From assembly GCA_016650415.1 (NCBI GenBank), contig JAENVU010000137.1, positions 1 to 25,497 on the forward strand: a DNA stretch of 25,497 nt. Direction: 5' to 3'. Shown in pieces: positions 7,260 through 14,712 of the stretch. The DNA is from Acidimicrobiia bacterium. Its GTDB lineage: Bacteria > Actinomycetota > Acidimicrobiia > IMCC26256 > JAENVU01. The position numbers and the translations under genes are program-made. Every line of letters begins with the position of its first letter. The first letter of the stretch is position 1. Under the pieces are notes generated by a model. That model was not told the DNA's origin and did not search any database. It was given only the letters and a program-made list of their open reading frames with translations.

Positions 7260-9356
7260 ATGAGCCGGACGACCGACCGGCGTGCGTTCCTGGTCGCGAG
7301 CACATTCGGTGCCGTTGTCTCGTTCGCCGCGTTCACGTGGATGCTCGCCGCGACGCGGTTCGACTTCATGGTGCGCGAACAGTTCGGCAATTTCTACGAC
7401 GCGCAAGCGCGTGCGTTGCTGCACGGACACTGGAATGTCTCGACGACCGAGCTCGCCTTCGAAGGGTTCCGGATCGGCGACAAGACGTTCACGTACTTCG
7501 GTCCCTGGCCGTCGATCCTGCGCATGCCGTTCGTCCAGCTCGCACCGTCGACCTACGGGCGATTGACCCAGCTCTCGATGCTCCTGGCCTTCGCCACGAT
7601 GCTCGTCGGCGTGGTCGCGCTGCACTGGCGGATCCGCGATCTCCTGCGCGGTGATGCGCCGATCGGCCGGTTGGACCTGATCGGCGCGGCGGCAGCTCCG
7701 ATCGCACTCGGTTGCGGTTCCAGCGCCATGTTCCTCGCCGGCCGGGCCTGGGTGTACCACGAAGCGATTCTCTGGGGCGTCGCCTGGGCGCTCCTGGCGT
7801 ACGAGCGCATCATTGCGTTCTCCCGGGCACCCAGCGGTGCCCGGCTGTTCGGCGCGTCGGCGGCGGCGACGCTCGCGTTCTCGTCGCGGGCGTCGGTCGG
7901 TCTCGGACCCGTCTTCGCGCTCGGTCTCGTGCTCCTGAGCCAGGTCGTGACGGCACTGCGACAACGGCGGATCCCACGCAGCAGTCCCGCGGCCGCGGAC
8001 CCATCCGAAACCCCCGACGGGCGCACGGCGACCCGTTGGATCCCGCCGACCTTGGCCGCGGTCACCGCCCCGATCCTGGCGTACACCTACGTCAACTACG
8101 CGCGCTTCGGTTCGCTGCTCTCGGTGCCGTGGCGTCGCCAGGTCCTGTTCTCGATCAACGCCGACTCACGCGCGCCCCTCGACGCGAACAACGGCACGTA
8201 CTTCGGCATCAAGTATCTGCCGACGACGTTGCTCCAGTACCTGCGGCCCGATGCGCTCGCCCGCAACTCACTCCTGCCGTGGGTCACCTTCCCGCGCGGG
8301 CGGCCCACGGTGATCGGCCACACCGTGATGGCGCTCGACGTGTCGAGCAGCGTGACCGCGTCCATGCCGGCGCTGGCGATCCTCACCATCATCGGGATCG
8401 TCGCCGCCCTGTCGGTCCGGTTCGCACGGACACCGAACGCACGGCTGCTGCGCATCCCACTCCTCGGTGCCGCAGTGGGCACCGTCCTGGTCCTGACCAT
8501 CGCCTTCATCGCGCAGCGGTACCTCGGTGATTGGCTGCCGCTCGTCGCGATCGGAAGCCTGGCCGGCATCCATACGCTGATCGCCCGACGCGCGGCCGCC
8601 GCGCCCGGCCGACGCCGACGAGTGCAGACCGGCATTCTCGTGACGCTCGCCGCACTGGTGATGGTGAGTGTGTGGATCAACGGATCGCTCGCACTCTGGT
8701 TCCAACGACTCGACACGCCGAATCCCGAATCCCTGCGTGCCGAGTTCGTCGCCACTCAGTATCGAGTGAGCAAAGCCCTGGGTACCGGCGCGCCCCAGAC
8801 CGAGTTCGTGGCCACCCTCCCGCGGCATCCGGCCTCCTCGGGAACCACCGCCATCGTCGGCGACTGCGCCGCGCTCTACTGGTCGGACGGCCAACATTGG
8901 CGTCTGGTGGGCGGAACGCCGGCGGGCGGCGTCTTCGACCTCACGGCCGAACTCCCTCCACTCGACGCCGCCACGTGGCGCCCGATCCTGACCTGGGCGA
9001 CCCCCGCCGGACCCGACGTGCTCGCCCTCCGCCGCGACCGCGAGGGCCTCCACGTGAGCCGCAGCCTGCGCCTCCCCGGCGGCACCCTGACCTTCACCGA
9101 CCGGGAACCCCCGGTGAAGGTCACCGACGGCGGACCGCTCGCGATCCAAGTCGTCACCGCGGAACCGCTCGGGCTGTTCCGCGTGCGCATCAACGGAACC
9201 GACGCGTGGCAACGCAACCGCGCGGCCGACCTCCCATCGGGAGTCCCCGTCGTCGGTGCGGCAATCGCGCCCGGCGTTGCTCCGACCTACGGAGCGATAC
9301 GAGTGGTGCCGGACCGTGAACTCTGTCGAGCGATCCACGACGCCCACGCCGGCTGA
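7260..9356 (+). CDS. Large GT-C-like polytopic membrane protein with C-terminal soluble domain
   Basis: A 698-residue integral membrane protein. The first helix is about residues 10-31 and is followed by a short loop with QFGNFYDAQARALLHGHWNV (41-60), resembling the acidic first extracytoplasmic loop of GT-C polyprenyl-phosphate-sugar transferases. About ten further hydrophobic helices lie between 105 and 480 (for example 105-121, 142-160, 201-230, 265-280, 367-386, 400-417, 424-441 and 458-475). The remaining 210 residues are hydrophilic and rich in beta-type sequence, probably an extracytoplasmic domain. This layout suggests transfer of a lipid-linked sugar to a glycan outside the membrane, but no specific family is certain. 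The ATG at 7260 is chosen because upstream codons in frame read as the end of the preceding gene in another frame. It is convergent with the GT2 fusion gene across only 15 bp. Confidence 0.75.
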   Translation: MSRTTDRRAFLVASTFGAVVSFAAFTWMLAATRFDFMVREQFGNFYDAQARALLHGHWNVSTTELAFEGFRIGDKTFTYFGPWPSILRMPFVQLAPSTYGRLTQLSMLLAFATMLVGVVALHWRIRDLLRGDAPIGRLDLIGAAAAPIALGCGSSAMFLAGRAWVYHEAILWGVAWALLAYERIIAFSRAPSGARLFGASAAATLAFSSRASVGLGPVFALGLVLLSQVVTALRQRRIPRSSPAAADPSETPDGRTATRWIPPTLAAVTAPILAYTYVNYARFGSLLSVPWRRQVLFSINADSRAPLDANNGTYFGIKYLPTTLLQYLRPDALARNSLLPWVTFPRGRPTVIGHTVMALDVSSSVTASMPALAILTIIGIVAALSVRFARTPNARLLRIPLLGAAVGTVLVLTIAFIAQRYLGDWLPLVAIGSLAGIHTLIARRAAAAPGRRRRVQTGILVTLAALVMVSVWINGSLALWFQRLDTPNPESLRAEFVATQYRVSKALGTGAPQTEFVATLPRHPASSGTTAIVGDCAALYWSDGQHWRLVGGTPAGGVFDLTAELPPLDAATWRPILTWATPAGPDVLALRRDREGLHVSRSLRLPGGTLTFTDREPPVKVTDGGPLAIQVVTAEPLGLFRVRINGTDAWQRNRAADLPSGVPVVGAAIAPGVAPTYGAIRVVPDRELCRAIHDAHAG

Positions 9357-9371
9357 ATGTGCCCGGCGGGT

Positions 9372-10850
9372 TCATCGGGCGGGCGGCATGACCTCGTACA
9401 GGTATTGATACGTGAACAGCGACGGGCGCACCGCGAGGCCGACGACGTCGATCGCCGCCACCGCGCGGGACTGATCCGAATCCACGGGCAGACCGACGAC
9501 CTCGCGCCGACGAACGTCGAGATCCGACGCGGCCAACAGCGCCTCGATATCGGAGCCGGTGAAGTGCCGCAGTTGGGCGGTGTCGAGCAGGCCCCGGGTG
9601 TCGTAGCCCCACTTGCCACTCAAAAGACGCGCCCGGGGGTACCAGTGCGCGAAGTTCGGGACGCTCAGCAGCAGACGGCCTCCGGGCGCAAGCTGAGATT
9701 CCAGTTGGGTTAGGAGTTCACCGGGTTTCTTGACCATCCCGAGCGCGTCCACGGCCACGATCGCCGAGAACCCCTCGGCGGAGGACGCGTTCGCCTCGCC
9801 GAGCGCCGCACCCAGGTCTCCGTCCAGATCGGCAATCACGACCCCGCCGTCGGATCCGTCGAGGCCCGTGGCCCGTTCGGCACTGACCACGGCAGTGGCT
9901 TCGTGGCCGGCGACGCGCAGTTCGGGGAGCCACGCGTCGGCTTCCCGACCCACGACCAGGACCCGACCGCCGGACAGGCTCGACAACCATGCCAGGAGGC
10001 GGCTGGCGGCCGTCGTGCCTTCCTTGGTAGGGGTCGACAGGCTCGACGCGAAGGCCGTGTCGCCGGTGCCGATCCCGATCTTGTGGGCGCGATAGCGCAC
10101 GACATCCTTGATGATGTCCTTCGCGTACCGCGGGCCGTTCACGTAGGAGCTCTCGTCGCCGTAGTACGTGGGGATCGGGATCTCGACGATGTGCTTCCCG
10201 GCCTCGTGGAACTGCAGGATGATCTGGGTGTCGAAGTCGTACTCGTCGGTGTTCGCTTGGAACGGGACGTCTCGTAACGCAGCCACCGAATACGCCCGGT
10301 ACCCGCTGTGCCACTCGCTGAGGTTCGTGCCGGCCAACCGGTTCTCGATCGTCGAGAGCACCTTGTTGCCGATGACCTTGTAGATCGGCATGCCGCCCTT
10401 GCGCGCGCCACCCGGCGTCATCATGCGCGAGCCGAAGACCGCGTCGGCTTCGCCGCGTTCCAAGGGTGCGACGATGTCCGGCAGCGCTTCGGGCGCGTAC
10501 TGACCGTCGGCGTGGAGCAAGACGACGATGTCGAGATCGTGATCCACCGCCCACTGGTACCCGACCTTCTGGTTGCCGCCGTACCCGACGTTGGTCGGAT
10601 TCCGGATGACTTCGATCGGGAGCCGACGGCCGTCGACCTGCTTGTACCCGAGGCCCACGAGATAGGTCTGGTCTTCGGATGCGTTGTCGCAGATCAGGAT
10701 CTTGGCGATGCGGGGTACGAACTCACCGGGGATCCGGTCGAGCACCTTTGCCAGCGTGGACGCCGCGTTGTACGCGACGACGATGATCCCGATCTGCTTG
10801 GGTGAATCCACCGGGGCAGGGTAACGCTCGTCCCGGGGCGGTTGGGTCAT
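9372..10850 (-). CDS. Fusion of GT2 glycosyltransferase and SAM-dependent methyltransferase
   Basis: A 492-residue two-domain protein. Residues 18-265 form a DPM1/GT2-type glycosyltransferase: IGIIVVAYNAASTLAKVLD (20-38), ICDNASEDQT (53-62), RNPTNVGYGGNQKVGYQWA (83-101), VLLHADGQYAPEAL (110-123) and the acceptor-side EWHSGYRAYSVAAL (179-192). Residues 290-475 form a class I methyltransferase: GGRVLVVGREAD (294-305, a degenerate SAM loop), VDALGMVKKPGELL (367-380), LAPGGRLLLSVPNFAHW (387-403) and the RGLLDTAQLRHFT tail (419-431). It probably builds a polyprenyl-phosphate sugar or glycan unit and may methylate it; both substrates are unknown. Its ATG overlaps the stop of the upstream regulator gene (ATGA), so it is translated with that gene. 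The fused methyltransferase may be partly degenerate. Confidence 0.9.
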   Translation of the reverse strand: MTQPPRDERYPAPVDSPKQIGIIVVAYNAASTLAKVLDRIPGEFVPRIAKILICDNASEDQTYLVGLGYKQVDGRRLPIEVIRNPTNVGYGGNQKVGYQWAVDHDLDIVVLLHADGQYAPEALPDIVAPLERGEADAVFGSRMMTPGGARKGGMPIYKVIGNKVLSTIENRLAGTNLSEWHSGYRAYSVAALRDVPFQANTDEYDFDTQIILQFHEAGKHIVEIPIPTYYGDESSYVNGPRYAKDIIKDVVRYRAHKIGIGTGDTAFASSLSTPTKEGTTAASRLLAWLSSLSGGRVLVVGREADAWLPELRVAGHEATAVVSAERATGLDGSDGGVVIADLDGDLGAALGEANASSAEGFSAIVAVDALGMVKKPGELLTQLESQLAPGGRLLLSVPNFAHWYPRARLLSGKWGYDTRGLLDTAQLRHFTGSDIEALLAASDLDVRRREVVGLPVDSDQSRAVAAIDVVGLAVRPSLFTYQYLYEVMPPAR

Positions 10851-11662
10851 CCGACTGCGGCGCGCCGAGCGACCGAATCGTCTCCCGGCACGGGCAGGTG
10901 GACGATGACCCGAACATCCGGGGCCGCGACCGACACGAGCTGTTCGGTCTCGAACACGAGTCGACCGGCCTGGGGGTGATCGAACACCCGCCGATGGGTT
11001 TGAAATCGGGCGACGTCGTGGCGAGGCCACCAGTCACGGAACTCGTCGCTCACGGCCAGCAGCCGGGCCACCAACGTGGCGACCGCCGGATCCTCACCCC
11101 TCGGGGTCACCTCGGCGCGGTACTGCGACAGGGTCTGGCGAGCTTCGGACTCCCATTCGCCGTTCAGCGCCCGCGCGTTCGCGTTCCCGAACATCAACCA
11201 CACCAGGTTCCGATCTTCCGACACCAGATGTTCGATCTCGGGGAACAGTCGAACGAACGCTCCGTTCCACGCGAGCAGATCCCAGGTCGGCCCGATGGCG
11301 TAGGCGGGGGCGGGCTCCACCATCCGCATCAACGTCACCACTCCCGCCGGACACTCCTGGGGTTCGTCGACACGACGCGCAACTTCGGGATGACCCGCCA
11401 GTTCGAGGAGGTACCGCCGCTCGACCGGGTCGAGTCGAAACGTGCGCGCCAACGCGTCGAGCACGTCGATCGAGACGTTGATCGCCCGCCCCTGCTCGAG
11501 CCAGGTGTACCAACTGACCGACACCCCGGCGAGGAGAGCCACCTCTTCCCGCCGCAGTCCCGGGGTCCGTCGCCGTCCGCCCGGCGCGAGCCCGACGTCG
11601 GCCGGCGTCACCGCCGCGCGACGCGCCCGCAGGAACGCGGCCAGATCGGCACGAGGACTCAT
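10847..11662 (-). CDS. XRE-family transcriptional regulator with MmyB-like ligand-binding domain
   Basis: A 271-residue regulator. Residues 5-85 hold a helix-turn-helix with the characteristic RRRTPGLRREEVALLAGVS and YTWLEQGR motif (about 30-59) of this actinobacterial group. Residues 105-260 match the MmyB-like domain (PAYAIGPTWDLLAWNGAFVRLF, followed by NLVWLMF and DWWPRHDV), a PAS-like fold reported to bind fatty-acid-like ligands in a relative. Such regulators usually act on a divergently transcribed enzyme gene, here the broken aminotransferase at 11762. The start is ATG at 11662, 6 nt after CACAAT, with no ribosome site, fitting a leaderless message. Its stop overlaps the start of the GT2-methyltransferase gene, an unusual partner for this regulator type. 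Confidence 0.92.
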   Translation of the reverse strand: MSPRADLAAFLRARRAAVTPADVGLAPGGRRRTPGLRREEVALLAGVSVSWYTWLEQGRAINVSIDVLDALARTFRLDPVERRYLLELAGHPEVARRVDEPQECPAGVVTLMRMVEPAPAYAIGPTWDLLAWNGAFVRLFPEIEHLVSEDRNLVWLMFGNANARALNGEWESEARQTLSQYRAEVTPRGEDPAVATLVARLLAVSDEFRDWWPRHDVARFQTHRRVFDHPQAGRLVFETEQLVSVAAPDVRVIVHLPVPGDDSVARRAAVG

Positions 11663-11668
11663 GCCCCC

Positions 11669-11754
11669 ATTGTGAAACGCGCCCGGCCCGCCGTGGGTGG
11701 GACTGCTGGTCCCCTTCGACGCGTCCTTCCCGCACCGTGGCCCGGAGCGTTCAC
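11669..11754. promoter_or_regulatory. Divergent promoter region with repeated GCGTT(T)CAC element
   Basis: The 99-bp gap between the regulator and the aminotransferase remnant holds a similar element facing each gene: GCGTTTCACAAT on the minus strand (11680-11669), 6 nt before the regulator ATG, and GCGTTCAC on the plus strand (11747-11754), just before the ATG at 11762. They may be binding sites of the MmyB-type regulator or shared promoter parts. With two imperfect copies this is suggestive only. Confidence 0.3.
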
Positions 11755-11761
11755 TGTTGTG

Positions 11762-12898
11762 ATGCCCGCCACTGAAGCGCTCCCGCTCCCGCTCCTGCTC
11801 CTGCCCATCCCGACTCGCCCGCGGTGCCGCCCGATTCCACTCGTCGGAGATTCGTGATCTGCTCGCCGTGATCGATCAACCCGGCGTGCTGTCCCTCGCG
11901 GGAGGACTGCCCGCCGCGGAGGCCATCCCGGCCGAGCGGATCGCCCTCGCCGCCGATCGCGTACTGTCTCGTCCCGGCCGGTACGGGCCTCCGGCCCTCC
12001 AGGCTCCGAGATCGTCATCACGACGTTCTCCCAGCAAGGTCTCGACCTCGTCGCACGGGTGCTGGTCGACGCGGGCGACGCGGTCGTGGTCGAGGATCCC
12101 GTCTACCTGGGCGCGCGGCAGGTGTTCGAAGCACATGGCCCGCACCTCGTCGGTCTCCCGACCGATACCGAGGGCCTCGACCCCGACCAGCTCGCGGCGC
12201 GCCTGCGCGGCGGCCTGCGCCCGCGACTCGTCTACTGCGTGCCGAACTTCTCGAACCCCTGCGGCAGCACGTTGAGCCCGGCCCGTCGCGAGGTGCTTGC
12301 CCGACTCGCGCGCCAGTACGGCTTCGTCATCGTCGAGGACGACCCCTACCGGCCACTGCACTTCGGGCCCTGCCCACCGACACCGATCGCGGCCGCGGCG
12401 CCCGAGCACACCGTGTATCTCGGATCGACCTCGAAGTTCATCGCCCCTGGACTCCGCGTCGGCTGGCTCGCGGCCCCGGCGTGGATGCTCGACGCACTGA
12501 TCGCCGCGAAACAGAGCGTCGATCTCCATACGGCACCGTTGAATCAACTGATCGCCGCCGACCTCCTCGGCGATGACGCGTTTCTGGTTCCCCACCTCGA
12601 GCACGTGCGATCTCGGTACCGCGAGCGGGCGCACATCCTGTACGACGCGGTCGGCGACTTCGTCGAGAGTCGGCCACCCACCGGGGGAATGTTCCTCTGG
12701 GGCCGTACGGCGACGCCCACCCGCCCCGCCCTTGCTCATGCGGTCGAGGGCGGGGTCGCGTACGTGCCGGGCGCCGCCTTCGCCGTCACCCCTGGAGCCC
12801 ACCGCGGGCACCTCCGCCTCAGCTTCGCCACGCTGGACGGCGCCGAACTGCTCCTCGCCGCCGCGCGCCTGCGGAGCGCCCTGACGACCGTGTCCTGA
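11762..12898 (+). pseudogene. Broken PLP-dependent aminotransferase (class I/II, 2-aminoadipate/MocR-type)
   Basis: Three pieces of one fold-type I aminotransferase lie in two alternating frames. The ATG at 11762 opens MPATEALPLPLLLLPIP, which stops soon after. The next frame then reads LARGAARFHSSEIRDLLAV and PGVLSLAGGLPAAEAIPAERIALAADRVL (to about 11980). The first frame resumes with SEIVITTFSQQGLDLVARVL (from 12005) to the natural end at 12898, including the PNFSNPCG, VEDDPYRPLHFG and LGSTSKFIAPGLRVGW segments, where SK carries the PLP lysine. Homologues have roughly 25 more residues between the RVL and SEIVITT positions, the YGPTEG-PALR block, so there is an internal deletion besides the frame changes. 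A sequencing or assembly error could explain one of these but hardly the missing block. A short product from the GTG at 12059 would lack the N-terminal domain. Confidence 0.8.
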
Positions 12899-12945
12899 GA
12901 CCCGCCGATCCCACGCCGGTCACCGGAGCACCACGGCGGCGCAAC

Positions 12946-12951
12946 TAACCT
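12946..12951 (+). promoter_or_regulatory. Leaderless-type -10 element for the CDP-sugar operon
   Basis: TAACCT ends 7 nt before the ATG of rfbF, so transcription would begin at or next to the start codon. No ribosome site precedes that ATG, which fits a leaderless message. No clear -35 was found at the usual distance. The 60 bp upstream to the aminotransferase remnant hold nothing else recognisable. Confidence 0.45.
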
Positions 12952-12958
12952 GCGCAGA

Positions 12959-13753
12959 ATGGCTCCCAAGGTCGTCATCCTCTGCGGCGGCCTCGGCACT
13001 CGCTTGCGCGAAGAGACCGAGTATCGGCCCAAGCCCATGGTCGAGATCGGCGGTCGGCCGGTGCTGTGGCACCTGATGAAGCTCTTCGCCCACCACGGAA
13101 TGACCGAGTTCGTCCTCTGCGCGGGCTACCGCGGCCAGATGATCAAGGACTATTTCCTCAACTACGAGGCCCGGAACAGCGATCTCACCGTGACCCTCGG
13201 CGATCACTCGTCGGTGCGCTTCCACGGCACCCACCTCGAGACCGGCTGGGAAGTCACGGTCGCCGACACCGGCGAACTGACCCAGACCGGCGGCCGGGTC
13301 AAGCGGGCCGAGAAGTACCTGGGTGACGAGACCTTCGTGGTCACCTACGGCGACGGACTGGCCGACGTCGATCTCACCGCGCTCCTCGCCCACCACAAGG
13401 CGCACGGCAAGCTGGCCACCATCACGACGACCCGGCCGCTGTCCCGATTCGGGATCGTCGACCTCATCGACAATGCCGACGTCGCCCGGTTCCGCGAGAA
13501 GCCCCAAGCAGACGACTGGGTGTCGTCGGGGTTCTTCGTCTTCGAACCGGAAGTACTGGACGGCCTCGATCCCGAGTGTGTGCTGGAACACGCGCCACTC
13601 CAGAAACTCGCCGAGGCGAATCAGCTCGTCGCGTACCAACACGACGGCTTCTGGCAGCCGATGGACACCTACCGGGAGTTCATGATGCTCAACGAGATGT
13701 GGGATGCCGGGAATGCGCCGTGGGCCGTCTGGCCGGAGGACGAGACCTCATGA
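12959..13753 (+). CDS. rfbF: Glucose-1-phosphate cytidylyltransferase
   Basis: A 264-residue nucleotidyltransferase that makes CDP-glucose from CTP and glucose 1-phosphate, the entry step to CDP-linked 3,6-dideoxyhexoses. The N-terminal VVILCGGLGTRLREETEYRPKPMVEIGG region (5-32) is the GGxGTR...PKPM signature. RfbF-specific segments follow: WHLMKLFAHHGMTEFVLCAGYRGQMIKDYF (36-65), the long loop with DTGELTQTGGRVKRA, FVVTYGDGLADVDL with the metal-binding Asp, SSGFFVFEPEVLD and the C-terminal YQHDGFWQPMDTYREF. Length is normal for the family (about 257). It is the first gene of a five-gene unit and overlaps rfbG by 4 bp (ATGA). The ATG at 12959 is the only start before the glycine-rich loop. Confidence 0.96.
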   Translation: MAPKVVILCGGLGTRLREETEYRPKPMVEIGGRPVLWHLMKLFAHHGMTEFVLCAGYRGQMIKDYFLNYEARNSDLTVTLGDHSSVRFHGTHLETGWEVTVADTGELTQTGGRVKRAEKYLGDETFVVTYGDGLADVDLTALLAHHKAHGKLATITTTRPLSRFGIVDLIDNADVARFREKPQADDWVSSGFFVFEPEVLDGLDPECVLEHAPLQKLAEANQLVAYQHDGFWQPMDTYREFMMLNEMWDAGNAPWAVWPEDETS

Positions 13754-14712
13754 CCACTGCGCTCGTCACCGGCGCCACCGGCATGGTGGGCAGTGCGCTC
13801 GTTCGCCGGCTCGTCGACGACGGCGTCGACGTCGTCGCGCTGGTCCTCGATACCGACCCGCAGTCGGAGCTCTACCGGAGCGGCCTGGTCAACTCCACCA
13901 CGGTGGTCAACGGCGGGCTCGAAGATCTCCCCTGCCTCGAACGCGCGATCGCGCTCCACGAACCCGACACCGTGTACCACCTCGGTGCGCAGACGATCGT
14001 CGGCGCGGCCCACCGCGCGCCGGTCGCAACCCTCGAGGCCAACGTGCGGGGCACCTGGAACGTGCTCGAAGCCGCGCGCCGCCACCCCGACGTCGTGCAG
14101 GCCATCGTCATCGCGTCGAGCGACAAGGCCTACGGCACCACCGACGAACTTCCGTACACGGAGGCGCACGCGCTCGGAGGCACCGAGCCCTACGAGGTTT
14201 CGAAGGCGGCCGCCGACCTCATCGCGCAGATGTACGCCCACGCCTACGGAGTGCCACTGGCGATCGCCCGATGCGGCAACATCTTCGGTCCCGGCGATCT
14301 CAACTGGTCCCGGATCGTTCCCGGCACCATCCGATCCCTCCTCCGGGACCAACAGCCCGTCCTGCGCAGTGACGGGACCTTCGTGCGGGACTACCTCCAC
14401 GTCGACGACGTCGTCACCGCCTACACCTCGCTGGCCGCCGCGCTCGAGGACGGGAGCATCGCGACCGGCGAGGGGTGGAACTTCTCGGACGAGTCGCCGC
14501 GCACCGTCATGGAGATCTACGAGGCCACGTGCCGAGCGGTCGGCATGCCCGGCGTCGCGCCGCTCGTCCTCGATCGGGCGCCGGGCGAGATCCACGACCA
14601 GTGGCTGTCCAGCGCCAAAGCCCGGGAGCGGCTCGGGTGGACCACGGCCGTCGGGCTCGAGGACGGACTGCACACCACGGTGGCGTGGTACCGCAGCTTC
14701 CTCGCGTCGTGA
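13750..14712 (+). CDS. rfbG: CDP-glucose 4,6-dehydratase
   Basis: A 320-residue extended short-chain dehydrogenase that converts CDP-glucose to CDP-4-keto-6-deoxyglucose with bound NAD. The Rossmann signature is TGATGMVG (7-14). The active site reads ASSDKAYG (Ser124, Asp125, Lys126), where the Asp-Lys pair is typical of RfbG-type dehydratases, with Tyr148 and Lys152 in YEVSK. Sugar-nucleotide contacts follow in ARCGNIFGPGDLNWSRIVPGTIRSLL (173-198) and GTFVRDYLHVDDVV (209-222). It is somewhat shorter than the enterobacterial enzyme (about 355). The ATG overlaps the rfbF stop, and the gene's own stop overlaps the GTG of rfbH. The position between rfbF and rfbH supports the CDP-glucose assignment over a GDP or dTDP substrate. 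Confidence 0.92.
   Translation: MTTALVTGATGMVGSALVRRLVDDGVDVVALVLDTDPQSELYRSGLVNSTTVVNGGLEDLPCLERAIALHEPDTVYHLGAQTIVGAAHRAPVATLEANVRGTWNVLEAARRHPDVVQAIVIASSDKAYGTTDELPYTEAHALGGTEPYEVSKAAADLIAQMYAHAYGVPLAIARCGNIFGPGDLNWSRIVPGTIRSLLRDQQPVLRSDGTFVRDYLHVDDVVTAYTSLAAALEDGSIATGEGWNFSDESPRTVMEIYEATCRAVGMPGVAPLVLDRAPGEIHDQWLSSAKARERLGWTTAVGLEDGLHTTVAWYRSFLAS

Noticed and set aside
5396..7390. Long minus-strand open frame opposite the amidohydrolase
   Set aside because: It mirrors the codon structure of a clearly conserved plus-strand enzyme, is low in hydrophobic order, and has no recognisable motif; long antisense frames are expected at this GC content.
8268..9347. Minus-strand open frame opposite the membrane protein's C-terminal domain
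   Set aside because: Composition is Gly/Asp/Arg/His-rich without fold features; the plus frame continues in phase from clear transmembrane helices.
11779..11802. Four tandem GCTCCY hexamers in the aminotransferase remnant
   Set aside because: Slippage would change length by multiples of six and cannot by itself cause the frame change; the run probably encodes a Leu/Pro-rich N-terminus.
10847..12898. Regulator plus aminotransferase as a single MocR-type fused regulator
   Set aside because: The two are on opposite strands, the regulator's helix-turn-helix is XRE-type and followed by its own MmyB-like domain, so it is not a GntR-aminotransferase fusion.
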